Shown here in pieces: positions 1 through 10,017 of a stretch of 64,000 nt of DNA; within the stretch, counting starts at the first letter, position 1; every line of letters starts with the position of its first letter. Below the pieces are notes generated by a model that saw only the letters and a program-made list of their open reading frames with translations, searched no databases and was not told where the DNA came from. The stretch comes from Symbiodinium natans (taxonomy: Eukaryota; Sar; Dinophyceae; Suessiales; Symbiodiniaceae), in NCBI GenBank assembly GCA_905221605.1, contig CAJNDS010000070.1, positions 1 through 64,000 on the forward strand. Direction: 5' to 3'. Made by a program: the position numbers and the translations under genes.

Positions 1-1890
1 GGTTCATGCGCACGTTTTGGCCTGCAACGTTAAAAGAATAGGTTTAGGAACAAACAAATTGGAATGGACAGCGTCCTTCCGAGTCCTTCCCCAGAATATT
101 TGTTTCTTTGCAATTTTCAAGGGTTTTTAAAGAATGCAAGGGGCCTTTTTAAATCTTAAGTGGCCTCTGTGGCATATTCGTTAAGTATCAACAATCTTCG
201 CATGAAAAAAACCCTCCGAGTTGTTTCGCCTGAAGAAAAGGAAAAAACACCCTCAAACTCGGCTGGAGTCTCTTGAGTTTCGGCCTGATTCCCTTGAAAT
301 TCTTGGACATCCTCTTCTTCCCCTCGATTTTGAAGAAGCCCCTTGAGTTTTTTGCCGCTTCGATTCCCGTTCCCCTGATGTTTTGTCCAAGGGAAGCTGT
401 TTTTTCACTCTGAAATCTCCCAGGCGCTCGATTGCTTAAGCGAAACGAATATGCTTTGGTCCGGACCCTTAGACGAATAAGGTTTAGGAATAGGGTTAGG
501 CTTAAGCATTAAACGAACAAGCTTCAGCCATAAGGCTCGCGCCCCTCCCCCCTCCCCCCCTCTCCCGCAACCTCGTCGTTCCCAAGTGCGTGGTTTAGGA
601 ATCTCGAATTCATAGACCTCAGTGTCCGGCGCAAAACCTCGAACAAAGAAGGTTCATGCACACGTTTTGGCCTGAAACGCTAAAAGAATAGGTATATTTG
701 TTTCTTTGCAATTTTCAAGGGTTTTAAAAGAATGCAAGGGGCCTTTTCAAATCTTAAGTGGCCTCTGTGGCATATTCGTTAAGTATCAACAATCTTCGCA
801 TGAAAAAAACCCTCCGAGTTGTTTCGCCTGAAGAAAAGGAAAAAACACCCTCAAACTCGGCTGGAGTCTCTTGAGTTTCGGCCTGATTCCCTTGAAATTC
901 TTGGACATCCTCTTCTTCCCCTCGATTTTGAAGAAGCCCCTTGAGTTTTTTGCCGCTTCGATTCCCGTTCCCCTGATGTTTTGTCCAAGGGAAGCTTGTT
1001 TTTTCACTCTGAAATCTCCCAGGCGCTCGATTGCTTAAGCGAAACGAATATGCTTTGGTCCGGACCCTTAGACGAATAAGGTTTAGGAATAGGGTTAGGC
1101 TTAAGCATTAAACGAACAAGCTTCAGCCATAAGGCTCGCGCCCCTCCCCCCTCCCCCCCTCTCCCGCAACCTCGTCGTTCCCAAGTGCGTGGTTTAGGAA
1201 TCTCGAATTCATAGACCTCAGTGTCCGGCGCAAAACCTCGAACAAAGAAGGTTCATGCACACGTTTTGGCCTGAAACGCTAAAAGAATAGGTATATTTGT
1301 TTCTTTGCAATTTTCAAGGGTTTTAAAAGAATGCAAGGGGCCTTTTCAAATCTTAAGTGGCCTCTGTGGCATATTCGTTAAGTATCAACAATCTTCGCAT
1401 GAAAAAACCCTCCGAGTTGTTTCTCCTGAAGAAAAGGAAAAATACCCTCAAACTCGGCTGGAGTCTCTTGAGTTTCGGCCTGATTCCCTTGAAATTCTTG
1501 GACATCCTCTTCTTCCCCTCGATTTTGAAGAAGCCCCTTGAGTTTTTTGCCGCTTCGATTCCCGTTCCCCTGATGTTTTGTCCAAGGGAAGCGTTTTTTT
1601 TTCACTCTGAAATCTCCCAGGCGCTCGATGCTTAAGCGAAACGAATATGCTTTGGTCCGGACCCTTAGACGAATAAGGTTTAGGAATAGGGTTAGGCTTA
1701 AGCATTAAACGAACAAGCTTCAGCCATAAGGCTCGCGCCCCTCCCCCCCTCTCCCGCAACCTCGTCGTGCCCAGGTGCGTGGTTTAGGAATCTAGAATTA
1801 TTAGACCTCAGTGTCCGGCGCAAAACCTCAAACAAAGAAGGTTCATGCATATGTTTTGGCCTGCAACGTTAAAAGAATAGTATTAGGAAG
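1..1890. repeat. Tandem array of a ~600-bp unit (three copies plus a stub)
   Basis: Copies begin with GGTTCATGC at 1, 651 and 1250, and a fourth start at 1850 is cut off near 1890. The second and third copies are nearly identical; the first carries about 47 extra bases near 45-95. Each copy ends with a C-rich tract (CCCCTCCCCCCTC) and GGTTTAGGAATAGGGTTAGG, which looks like degenerate telomeric sequence. Single-base length changes in homopolymers between copies (around 393, 995 and 1592) shift every reading frame, so I read the array as non-coding. Function unknown. Confidence 0.9.
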
Positions 1891-2034
1891 GCAATGTCCC
1901 AAAACTACAGAAGCATGCGTACAGCTTGGAATAGGGTTTGACCCTGGCCTTAATCGAATACGGTGCTTAGAAATCTAAACGTAAGAAAAATGGGTAGGGT
2001 TTATGAGATATTTATTTGTGATTATTGGGGATAA

Positions 2035-2345
2035 TTCATGTGTGAGAAATGATAATTGTTTTCGGTGACCCTTTGGGAAACATTGAAATGACAACCCATG
2101 TGCTTGCGAGCAAGTCGGGCTTGTGGGAAGGCCCAGAACCCAGATACTTGCTCACAATATTCTCGCTGCCCCGGGGTTACATACAAAAACACCAATGCCC
2201 TCAAATACTTCCTAGTCTTTCGGTTTAGGATTACCGCCCTTTCCTCTCCATTTCTTTATTTGATATACAATACAGACACGCTACATACCTGCACGATGTG
2301 GGTAGAAATTCCTAGCTGTTCATGCAACACATAGGTTCCGGGGGC
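2035..2345. repeat. Diverged duplicate, left copy (partner 3050-3390)
   Basis: Blocks such as TTGCTCACA..TATTCTCGC, ACTTCCTAGTCTT and CTCCATT..TATTTGATAT occur in the same order here and at 3050-3390, with many substitutions and small indels. I see no coding frame shared by the two copies. Confidence 0.7.
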
Positions 2346-2439
2346 GAACTCAGCCGCTGCTTTTTTATTTATATTTTTTTTTTGGGGGGGGGGACTTTCC
2401 ACAGAGGCAAGAAATGCTACAACTACAAAACGAAACATT

Positions 2440-2815
2440 TCAACGAATTTCCATTAAAGAAAACAGTTCCCGCCAAAGCAACCAATACCAAAAAACCGAA
2501 ACAACCCAACAACAACAATTTTGCAGGACTCTTCGAAAAACCAATTCCCACAAGACCAAAAAACCAATTCCCGCAAAACCCAAAAAACCAATTCCCACAA
2601 AACCAAAAAACAATACCAAAAAAAAACAAAAGAACCAAAAAAACCAATTTTCCGGGACTCTGTGAAAGCTTTGGAGATAAGCTTACCAATCAAAAGTCCC
2701 GGAAAATTGTTTTTTTTGGTTTTTTTGGTTTTTTTGGTTCTTTTGGTATTGGTTTTTTTGGTTCTTTGGGAATTGGTTTTTTGGGACTATGTCTTTTGGT
2801 TTCGGTGTCCCAGTT
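2440..2815. repeat. Imperfect hairpin of A/C-rich and T/G-rich arms
   Basis: The left arm is a run of AACCAAAAAACCAATTCCC-like units. The right arm is the inverse (GGTTTTTTTGGTTTTTTTGG). The best-paired part is CAATTTTCCGGGACT at 2645-2659 with AGTCCCGGAAAATTG at 2695-2709, around a loop of about 35 nt. Open frames of about 80-170 codons across it are by-products of the simple repeat. Confidence 0.75.
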
Positions 2816-3049
2816 CCCCCTATGAGCCATGCACTCACATCCAAACACATAATCTGGCAGGTCGTTTTGGCTGCTTACTCGCATTACAGTTTGAACCTAT
2901 CTCATACAGAAAAATGTATATTATATGCTACCCCCCCCCCCCCGGCCGGCCCCCCTCCTAAACCTAGGTTTCGTACACTTTTGTCGTAAGGATGTGATAC
3001 TCAGTTGCTTTGGATGAGTATCATGTAAGACCTTATGTGCTTGTGGGTC

Positions 3050-3390
3050 TTGCGGATAATTTGAAAAATGAGAATTGTTTTTGAGAAATGAGAACCATGT
3101 TGGGAGACCTGTGGAAAGCATTGAAATTGAAAAAAGAGATGTTTGTAGCAGCCCGCTGGAAGGTCCCAGGAAATAGTGAAAGGATATTTGCTCACAGTAT
3201 TCTCGCGTCCCCGGGGGTTGCAGCAAAAGGTTTTATGCATCACCCTATGCGCTCGAAAACTTCCTAGTCTTATGGTTCGAGGCTTACCATCCTTCCTTCT
3301 CCATTAAATATCTGTCTTTGATATGCAAAAACACATGATGTGTGTACTTATTCTGCTTTTTCTCTGCGTTTCCACAGGAGGCAAGCACTA
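3050..3390. repeat. Diverged duplicate, right copy (partner 2035-2345)
   Basis: Second copy of the block described at 2035-2345, including TTGCTCACAGTATTCTCGCG and ACTTCCTAGTCTT. No gene is supported here. Confidence 0.65.
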
Positions 3391-3419
3391 CAAACACAGG
3401 CAAGGTTCAATTCCTATAG

Positions 3420-3900
3420 GTAACGCTGAAAACTGAAACACGAGATCCTTTAATCCTATAGGGTTTCATACTGACATACATACATACGTACATACGTACA
3501 TACAGACATACGCAGTTGTTGTAGGGCTAACCCCGTGAAAGCTTTAGAGGTAAACCCTTAAAACCCCTGGACCTGCAAACCCTATAAGGTGTAAAGGTTT
3601 AAACACCTGCCTAAGGTCTGGGCATTTATACCTTAGCGCCTATACGGTTAAAAACCTTTGAACCCTTTAGAGCCCTATAGGGTTTCTCTATGGGCTTAGT
3701 TTTACATGCCTAAATCTTAAACCCTAAACCTTTAAATCTTAACCCTATAGGGATTAAAGGTTCGCCGAAATACGAACCTAAATGGTATAGGGTTAAGGTC
3801 TCAATACCTAAATCTTAAACCCTTAAGGTTTAAACTTTATGGGCTTAGGTTTACATGCCTAAATCTAAACCCTAAACCTTTAATTCTTAACCCTCTTGGG
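3420..3900. repeat. Degenerate telomere-like repeats with CCTATAGG
   Basis: Repeated AACCCTATAGGGTTT, AAACCCTAAACC and TTAAACCC motifs, plus a short CATA/CGTA microsatellite at about 3472-3515. The self-complementary CCCTATAGGG core recurs at least four times. No gene seen. Confidence 0.6.
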
Positions 3901-4436
3901 TTTAGCAGGGGCGGGAAGTCGCAGCATGTAAAACCCCAAAAACGCAGCGGCTGACTTCGCCCCCCGAACCAACACATACATCCTATGTACCTGTGCGACG
4001 CGTTAGAAATTCTACCTTTTCACACAACGCATATACTCTTCGTTTTTTGGAAAGAACACGAGGGACGAAGAGAAAGGACCTTCTCTTCCCATTTTCCTCG
4101 TCAAAAGGAAAAAGAAAATATCTGGATAGAATTGAAGAGAGAAGAGAGCGATGGAAAAGCAATGAGAAACAAGAAGGATAGCCTTTTCAGTCTATATAAT
4201 GTTTCCTTCTTCTGATCGTTTGTTCTTCTGTCTTCGGTTTGTGCCTTGCCTTCCGCTTTTCCTTTGAAGAAGACAGAAAGGAAAGGGTGCGAATGGAGTT
4301 TCCTTTGCACGCTTTGATGAGAGGAACACGTAAAGAAGAGAAGAGAAAAGAAGAGAAGACATGGAGACTGAGGACAGGGGGGGTTTCTTCCTCCTCTGAC
4401 CTATCCATTTTCTGAATAAGATAAAAGAGAAGCGCT

Positions 4437-4741
4437 CTTGTCCATTCTTTGTTGTGCAGTCTCTTCCTCTCTCGCTGAATGAGAAAAGAAAAGAGCAAGG
4501 CCACCGAAAAGGGACAAGGAGAACTTCTTCTTCGTTTCTTTAGCAGTTCCCTTGAGTTTCCTAAGCAAAAAAGAACAGAAGACCTGGGAATGCAGGAGAG
4601 AAAGAAAGCAAAGAGAGGGTGTAAGGGCACTCAGCGGCCTCCCTTCTTGCCACGAACAAAAACAATCCATCCTCCCCTCTTTTCCCGTCCATTAACTTCT
4701 CTTTTCCTTGTCCTCTTGTGTATTCATTTGTCACGTGTAAA
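4437..4741. repeat. Segmental duplication block 1, first copy (partner 5937-6245)
   Basis: The sequence from CTTGTCCATTCTTT through CTCTTGTGTATTCATTTGTC is nearly identical at 5937-6245. A shorter third relative lies at 5808-5905. The sequence is purine-rich on one strand with open frames in many registers, none convincing as a gene. Confidence 0.85.
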
Positions 4742-4747
4742 AGAAAG

Positions 4748-4975
4748 CAAAGAAGAGAGAGGAGAGATAAGAGAGACGAGAGAGGATGATGGTGGCGAGA
4801 TTCATGTGTATTCTTGCATGTTCAGTTTTCCTGCTGTAAGAAAAGCGCTAAAGAAGTGGGAAAACAAAGACGATGCAGGATGAGTAGTGAGTGAAATTGG
4901 CGCCTTGCATATGTATTTGTCTTTCTGTAACGAGATAGACTACAGAACAGGGATAAGAGGGCAGAGGGAATTTCT
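4748..4975. repeat. Segmental duplication block 2, first copy (partner 6695-6915)
   Basis: The run GAGATTCATGTG.ATTCTTGCATG through CGAGATAGACTA.AGAACAGGG is shared with 6695-6915 in the same orientation. Confidence 0.85.
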
Positions 4976-4990
4976 TCGCCCTGTCGTATT

Positions 4991-5147
4991 CCTTTCTTCC
5001 AGACGAGAAGCAAATGGATAAGACAAGATGGAAAGAGACATTCTTTGCTTCGCTGCAGATTGTGGGAAGAAAACAATGGGTTTAGAATCCAACAGTAGAC
5101 TGCTTGGGGAACAAGGTTTCCCTTTGCTCTTTTTGTGAAAGTCGGGC
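4991..5147 (+). repeat. Duplication block 3, forward copy (inverted at 6920-7076)
   Basis: This block, from CCTTTCTTCCAGACG to GTCGGGC, is found as its reverse complement at 6920-7076, while the blocks on both sides keep the same orientation in the two duplications. Confidence 0.85.
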
Positions 5148-5149
5148 AA

Positions 5150-5152
<3 letters not shown>

Positions 5153-5205
<53 letters not shown>
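5153..5205. repeat. (GA)n microsatellite
   Basis: About 25 uninterrupted GA dinucleotides between duplication blocks 3 and 4. A matching (GA)n lies at 7084-7126 in the second duplication. Confidence 0.95.
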
Positions 5206-5209
<4 letters not shown>

Positions 5210-5640
5210 AGAGAATGCGAAGGATGAAGGTAGGAGATGATCTGCAAGAAGAGAGCTGAACAAGATCGAGAAGAGAGGAGAGGGAGTTTCTTCTTCTTCC
5301 GCTTATGTATCCGTTGTTTTTTTTCAAGCGTTCCTTGCTGTTTCCCTTCTACTGTGTCTTCCTCTCTTGCTGACTGAGAAAAGACAAGATTCTTAAGATC
5401 AAGGACAGCGAAAGGGACAGGGAAACCTTTTTCGCCTTTCTTATCTGTCCCTTTGAATCTCCTCAAACCATGAACAGAAGACATAGGCACGCATGAGAGA
5501 AAGAAAGCAAATGAGAGCGAACACAGGAAATCAACCCTGCTCCAGGAAAAGAGGGAGCCCCTTTCTGCAACTCACAAAACAATTTTTTCTTCCCTCTCTC
5601 TGATCGTCAGTTTGCTTCTTTTTGACCTGTCTTATTTTGC
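5206..5640. repeat. Segmental duplication block 4, first copy (partner 7128-7556)
   Basis: Nearly identical to 7128-7556 over more than 400 bp, starting GAGAGAATGCGAAGGATGAA and ending near TTTGACCTGTCTTATTTTG. Long minus-strand frames here also occur in the partner, but no domain is recognisable and they run through the (GA)n. Confidence 0.85.
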
Positions 5641-5936
5641 CCGTAAGAGAAGACAAGCACTCGGGTCAGCTCCTTGTCGTTTTCTCCCAGTTGTCTCTTC
5701 ATGTCTTTTTGTGTATTCATTTGTTTCGTATGCAAGAAAAGAGCCAAAGCAGACGGAAAAGCGAGGAGTGCGTTTCCTCCCAGTCTTATGCGCTCATTCT
5801 TCTCAATAAGATAATAGAGAGAAGCACTCTGGTTCATTCTTTGCTGTTTTCATCCTACAATCTCTTCCTCTCTCGCTGAACGAGAAAAGAAGAGAGCAAG
5901 GGCAACGACAAGGTACAAGGAAAACTTCTTCCTACT

Positions 5937-6245
5937 TTTGTCCATTCTTTATTGTTTTCCCCCTGCAGTCTCTTCCTCTCTCGCTGAATGAGAAAAGAAA
6001 AGAGCAAGGGCAACGAAAAGGGACACGGAAAGCGTCTTCCTCTTTTTTTTGCAGTTCCCTTGAGTTTCCTAAGCAAAAAAGAACAGAAGACCTGGGAATG
6101 CAGGAGAGAAAGAAAGCAAAGAGAGGGTGTAAGGGCACTCAGCGGCCTCCCTTCTTGCCACGAACAAAAACAATCCATCCTCCCCTCTTTTCCCGTCCAT
6201 TAACTTCTCTTTTCCTTGTCCTCTTGTGTATTCATTTGTCACGTG
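5937..6245. repeat. Segmental duplication block 1, second copy
   Basis: Partner of 4437-4741, interrupted after GTCACGTGT by unrelated sequence and a G-rich minisatellite that have no counterpart in the first duplication. Confidence 0.85.
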
Positions 6246-6289
6246 TGTAAGAAAATATTTGGCTTCGAACATCCCCACCCTCTCTTGGT

Positions 6290-6595
6290 AGAGATACTCT
6301 GGGGTTGGGCACTCCAGCAACACTCTGGGGCTGGGCTCTCGAGGGAGACACTGGTTTGGGCTTCAGGGAGACTCTGGGTTTGGGCACTGGGGTTGGGCCT
6401 CTGGGGTTGGGCCTCCAGAAACTCTGGGGTTGGAGACTCTGGGCTGGGCACTCCTGGAAACGGTGGGGTTGGGCGCCCTAGGGAGACTCTGGGGCTGGGC
6501 TGGGGTTGTCTGGGGTTGGGCACTCCAGGGCCACTCTAGAGTTGGGCACTCCAGGGACACTTTGGGGTTGGGCGCTCCAGGGATGAGCGAGGAGT
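6290..6595. repeat. G-rich minisatellite, ACTCTGGGGTTGGGC type
   Basis: Variable 16-24-bp units such as GAGACTCTGGGGTTGGGC and ACTCCAGGGACACTTTGGGG. It sits as an insertion inside the second segmental duplication. Apparent proteins across it are low-complexity repeats. Confidence 0.85.
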
Positions 6596-6697
6596 AGACC
6601 GGGCGAGGAGAAGAGTTCCGGGCGAGGAGAAGAGTCCCGGGCAAGGAGAAGAGTTGAGTTCAAAATCAAACAACCCCACACCGAGGGTGGGCAACAA
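6585..6697 (+). repeat. Dispersed repeat with short terminal hairpin, copy 1
   Basis: Contains GGAGTAGACCGGGCGAGGAG, AGAAGAGTTGA.TT.AAAATC and CAACCCCACACCGAGGGTGG. The last part can fold as CCCCACACC/GGGTGGG. A shorter copy lies at 14235-14335 about 7.6 kb away. It could be a SINE-like or minisatellite-derived unit; no polymerase III box was identified. Confidence 0.65.
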
Positions 6698-6915
6698 AGA
6701 AGAGAGAAGGGAGATAAGAGAGACGAGCGAGGATGATGGTGGCGAGATTCATGTGCATTCTTGCATGTTCCGTTTTCCTGCTGTAAGAAAAGCGTGGGAA
6801 AAGAAAGACGTGGCAGGATGAGTAGTGACTGAAATTGGCGCCTTGTATATGTATTTGTCTTTCTGTAACGAGATAGACTATAGAACAGGGATAAGAGGGG
6901 AGGGGGAATTTCTTC
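6695..6915. repeat. Segmental duplication block 2, second copy
   Basis: Partner of 4748-4975, with a short deletion near 6790. Confidence 0.8.
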
Positions 6916-6919
6916 GCAC

Positions 6920-7076
6920 GCCCGACTTTCACAAAAAGAGCAAAGGGAAGCCTTGTTCCCCAAGCAGTCTACTGTTGGATTCTAAACTCATTGTTTTCTT
7001 CCCACAATCTGCAGCGAAGCAAAGAAGGTCTCTTTCCATCTCGTCTTATCCATTTGCTTCTCGTCTGGAAGAAAGG
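6920..7076 (-). repeat. Duplication block 3, inverted copy
   Basis: Reverse complement of 4991-5147 with a few substitutions, ending at the (GA)n of 7084-7126. Confidence 0.85.
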
Positions 7077-7081
7077 AACAA

Positions 7082-7083
<2 letters not shown>

Positions 7084-7126
<43 letters not shown>
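7084..7126. repeat. (GA)n microsatellite, second copy
   Basis: About 20 GA dinucleotides, matching the position of 5153-5205 in the first duplication. Confidence 0.95.
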
Positions 7127-7127
<1 letters not shown>

Positions 7128-7134
<7 letters not shown>

Positions 7135-7556
7135 ATGCGAAGGATGAAGGTAGGAGATGATCTGCAAGAAGAGAGCTGAACAAGATCGAGAAGAGAGGAG
7201 AGGGAGTTTCTTCTTCTTCCTCTTATGTATCCGTTGTTTTTTTCAAGCGTTCCTTGCTGTTTCCCTTCTACTGTGTCTTCCTCTCTTGCTGACTGAGAAA
7301 AGACAAGATTCTTAAGATCAAGGACAGCGAAAGGGACAGGGAAACCTTTTTCGCCTTTCTTATCTGTCCCTTTGAATCTCCTCAAACCATGAACAGAAGA
7401 CATAGGCACGCAGGAGAGAAAGAAAGCAAATGAGAGCGAACACAGGAAATCAACCCTGCTCCAGGAAAAGAGGGAGCCCCTTTCTGCAACTCACAAAACA
7501 ATTTTTTCTTCCCTCTCTCTGATCGTCAGTTTGCTTCTTTTTGACCTGTCTTATTT
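7128..7556. repeat. Segmental duplication block 4, second copy
   Basis: Partner of 5206-5640. The similarity stops at TTATTTTGAC; beyond it, 7557-7860 is unique purine-rich sequence without a supported gene. Confidence 0.85.
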
Positions 7557-7859
7557 TGACTCATCTTCTTGCATTTTATCCTTTCTCCTTTGTAAGAACA
7601 CAGCCAAAGAAGAGGCTGCGGGAGGGTGAACACCTTTTACCGACATATTCCCTTCAATCTACTCGAATAGAAGACGGAACAGAAGACGTCGGAACACGAG
7701 AAAGAAGGCAACAGAGGGAGAATTACTGGAGTCTGCCATTTGCTTTTCCTGTCTCCTTTGTAAGAAAAAGCCAAAGAAGAGGTTGAAGAGGAGACGGAGG
7801 ATGAAGAAGGCAAAATGGAAGGAATGAGCGGGCTCAACCCTGCTCTAGGGGGGGAACCC

Positions 7860-8100
7860 CCTTTTGCAACGATCTCGTCTAGAAGAAAGGAACAAAGTGT
7901 GCGTGTGTGGGTGTGTTGTGTGTGGAGAACAATTAAAAGGTCATATCATACATAAAGGTTCCTGCCACATATATATATATATATATATCCATTTAATTAT
8001 GTGCTTATATTTATCCTTATTTCTTTTTGAACTATTCATTGTATCTTTTTGGACATGATGTTTCTAGACACTTTCCAGCAAACGATGCTACTGAGACACA
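7860..8100. other. AT-rich spacer downstream of the CCCH gene
   Basis: Contains an (AT)n run at 7969-7989 and T-rich sequence. As the 3' flank of the minus-strand CCCH gene it shows no clear templated poly-A (which would read as a T run on the plus strand), so the end of any retro-insertion is not defined here. Confidence 0.5.
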
Positions 8101-8106
8101 AGAAGC

Positions 8107-8883
8107 CTACACCGTCTCCTCCGAGACAGGGAGCTGCAAGCGAAGGTCCTCCAAGGCTGCCAGCAGGCGAGCGGAGACTTGCGCCTCATGCTCGGCCCCG
8201 GTTTGCTTGGGCGGCAGGTGCGCCACCAAGCCGATCAGGCTGGAAAAGCTCATCCGGGCAAGCGTCTTGCGCAAGTTGCGGATGTCACGGTCCGTCACGG
8301 CATCCCCCGACTCCGCAGAGCTTGCTGAGCCGCTTGCCCCCGCCTCGAGGAGCGCAAGGATCTCCTGCACCTGGTCCGTGAAACCGCGCTGCTCGGCCTG
8401 GGTGCGGCAGAAGTGGAGGGCCATGGACATCAGCTGCGGGCGACTGAGGTGCTGCACCAAGATCCGCTGGCGCTTGTCAAGCTTGGGCATCGACTTCTCG
8501 TGGGTGAGGTGGCAGTAGGCACAAGCCTGGCCATTCCCACAATGGCCGGTCGTGAAGTAGATGCAAGGGCGGCGGCACACGTCCGGGTGGCCCCTACTCC
8601 CCAAGCTGGGTGCAGTCAAGGCTGCATGGACGTCCATGGCGGGAGTCACCGGAGAAGTTTCGGAATCCTCCAGAACTTGGGGCACCCCTGGCTTCCCAAG
8701 CTGGGCGGCATTCTGTGCAAGGCTGCTTACGTAGCTGCGCGCCTCCTCTTGGTCTTGCGACTCCATGCTGAAGCTGCTGCGGCGTGTGCGGCCCGGTGGC
8801 GAGCTCTGGGCACGTGCAGCACGCGCTGCCTCCCCGAACTCCTCCTTCACGGCAATGAAGGTGTTGCGGTACTCAAGGGCCAT
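8107..8883 (-). CDS. CCCH-type zinc-finger protein, intronless retrogene (258 aa)
   Basis: An uninterrupted 258-codon frame from ATG (8883) to TAG (8107). Residues 107-125 form one CCCH finger of spacing C-x7-C-x5-C-x3-H (C107, C115, C121, H125) within CRRPCIYFTTGHC and GNGQACAYCH. CCCH fingers usually bind RNA, so a post-transcriptional role is likely but is an inference. The N-terminus has EYRNTFIAVKEE. The C-terminal half is predicted helical (QEILALLE, IRNLRKTLARM, SSLIGLVAHL) and includes an A/S/G-rich linker at about 181-195. The sequence is GC-rich, unlike its AT-rich flanks. A relict spliced leader lies 61 nt upstream and there are no introns, so this is probably a retrocopy of a processed mRNA. 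Decayed or split relatives lie at 17.1-20.0 and 25.4 kb. Expression is not shown. Confidence 0.87.
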   Translation of the reverse strand: MALEYRNTFIAVKEEFGEAARAARAQSSPPGRTRRSSFSMESQDQEEARSYVSSLAQNAAQLGKPGVPQVLEDSETSPVTPAMDVHAALTAPSLGSRGHPDVCRRPCIYFTTGHCGNGQACAYCHLTHEKSMPKLDKRQRILVQHLSRPQLMSMALHFCRTQAEQRGFTDQVQEILALLEAGASGSASSAESGDAVTDRDIRNLRKTLARMSFSSLIGLVAHLPPKQTGAEHEAQVSARLLAALEDLRLQLPVSEETV

Positions 8884-8943
8884 CGCACTTCAAGTGCACA
8901 CGTGGGCTTCAGACGCGGGATGGGGCAGGCAACCTTCTCAAAA

Positions 8944-8965
8944 CTTTAGCCAAAATGGCCGGGGC
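8944..8965 (-). other. Relict dinoflagellate spliced leader (DinoSL)
   Basis: On the minus strand this 22-mer matches the known DinoSL consensus at 18 of 22 positions, including an unbroken core GCCATTTTGGCT and a terminal AAG. It lies on the same strand as the CCCH gene, with 60 nt of 5' leader between it and the ATG at 8883. Relict leaders in genomic DNA are established evidence for retroposition of trans-spliced mRNAs in dinoflagellates. Confidence 0.82.
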
Positions 8966-9128
8966 ACGAAGTGAGCTTTCGTGACCTAGTACAGCCACGA
9001 AGCCGCACGAAGCTAGGTCTCCCGTCTCCCCCGCAATGCCGGAAAGCATATCCACATCCAAATCTGAGGCCCATCTGCTTATTATACAGGGCCATGACAA
9101 ACACAAATTGACCCGGAGGGTCCACCAA
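8966..9128. other. Upstream flank of the CCCH retrogene
   Basis: Unique, moderately GC-rich sequence between the relict leader and the small MITE at 9129. No promoter element or gene is recognised. Confidence 0.4.
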
Positions 9129-9207
9129 TAGTACCATTATGGAAGTTGGCACCCAAAGAAAACCTATTTTGTATGCTTTCCAGGTACCTACTTCCATAAT
9201 GCTACTA
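9129..9207. mobile_element. MITE-like element, 21-bp TIR (TAGTA.CATTATGGAAGT)
   Basis: Termini 9129-9149 and 9187-9207 are inverted repeats matching at 19 of 21 positions. The whole element is 79 bp and non-coding. It lies directly upstream of the CCCH retrogene. Confidence 0.75.
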
Positions 9208-9332
9208 CACAAGGAGCACTCAACCCTAAGCAGTATGTAAGACCCTAACCCCTAAACCCGAAGTCCTGAACCCTAATTAACCCTACACCCTATAAACCCT
9301 AAACCCTAAACCCTAAACCCTCTCTGTGCGAA

Positions 9333-9422
9333 AACCTCGCGGCAGCTGCGCCGCAGCTGCGCTCTTTTTCGGACGCAAACGTGGAATGCCTCGGTCCCCG
9401 TGGGTCCAAGTCGACTCTCCAG
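9333..9422 (-). other. Exon-like GC-rich segment between telomeric blocks
   Basis: Flanked on the left by CCCTAAA and on the right by TTTAGGG. Open in both strands; on the minus strand it could run from GGAG| to GAG|GTTTTCGC. No homology was recognised, so coding status is a guess from position and composition only. Confidence 0.25.
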
Positions 9423-9654
9423 ATGTGCGGTTTAGGGTTGACAGGGGGGGTCAAGAAAGCAATCCTGCGGCCCTCTTTACCTACAGCTTTCTACGCTGTA
9501 CGTACCTGCTGTTTACGAGCAGTTACTCCTAAAGTATAGGTAAACAGAGTCCCAGGTAGGGTTTAGGGCGGTCAGAAAGCAATGACGCCAGGGCGGCCTC
9601 AGTGATAGTTCTAGAGCACTATAGGGCTTCGCTAGGCCACTGAATGTCACTTCA

Positions 9655-9747
9655 CTACTATTTGCTTAAGAACCCCAAAAGAATACAAAATAACAATCCC
9701 TATATTCCCCTTAATAAGGAAGAATATTTTTTTTATGCAACTAGTAG
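9655..9747. mobile_element. MITE family M1 copy (TIR CTACTATTTGCTTAAG)
   Basis: The left end is CTACTATTTGCTTAAG and the right end ATGCAACTAGTAG is its diverged inverse. A TTCA tetranucleotide lies on both sides (9651-9654 and 9748-9751) and may be the target-site duplication. Other copies are at 12086, 39632 and 56311. Confidence 0.75.
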
Positions 9748-10017
9748 TTCACTGGCACGTTTGAAGCCCCTTGTCTAAGAGGCGCATGAGGTAAAACATT
9801 GATGAGGTGCCCCTTTGGCCTTCGGAACACGAGTAGGGGAGCTAGATATTTCCTTCGCTGAAACCCTGGTATTCTGTGATATTTTGCTGAAATCCATTTC
9901 TCAAACCTTTTATTGGAAAGCTGTAGGGTTGTCGGGCGTAGACTGTAAGGATCAGGGATTTGGAAATTTATTGTCGCCAAAGCTCTTGGAAACATTGGCG
10001 AGAGTTGTTTGCGATTA

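Larger units (their letters stand above)
2286..4016. other. Inverted repeat arms bracketing 1.6 kb
   Basis: The left arm (2286-2361) read in reverse complement starts GCAGCGGCTGAGTTCGCCCC. The right arm (3944-4016) starts GCAGCGGCTGACTTCGCCCC, and both continue into ACACATA.., CCTATGT.. and TAGAAATT..CTACC. This could be the terminal inverted repeat of a decayed element or a local inverted duplication. No transposase-like frame lies between the arms. Confidence 0.5.

Noticed and set aside
1305-1759. ORFs in the 600-bp tandem repeat
   Set aside because: Frames are not kept between copies because of homopolymer length changes.
4822-7409. Long minus-strand ORFs (up to 222 codons) in the duplicated purine-rich block
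   Set aside because: They run through the (GA)n as Ser/Leu repeats, have no domain, and the two duplicates break the frame differently.
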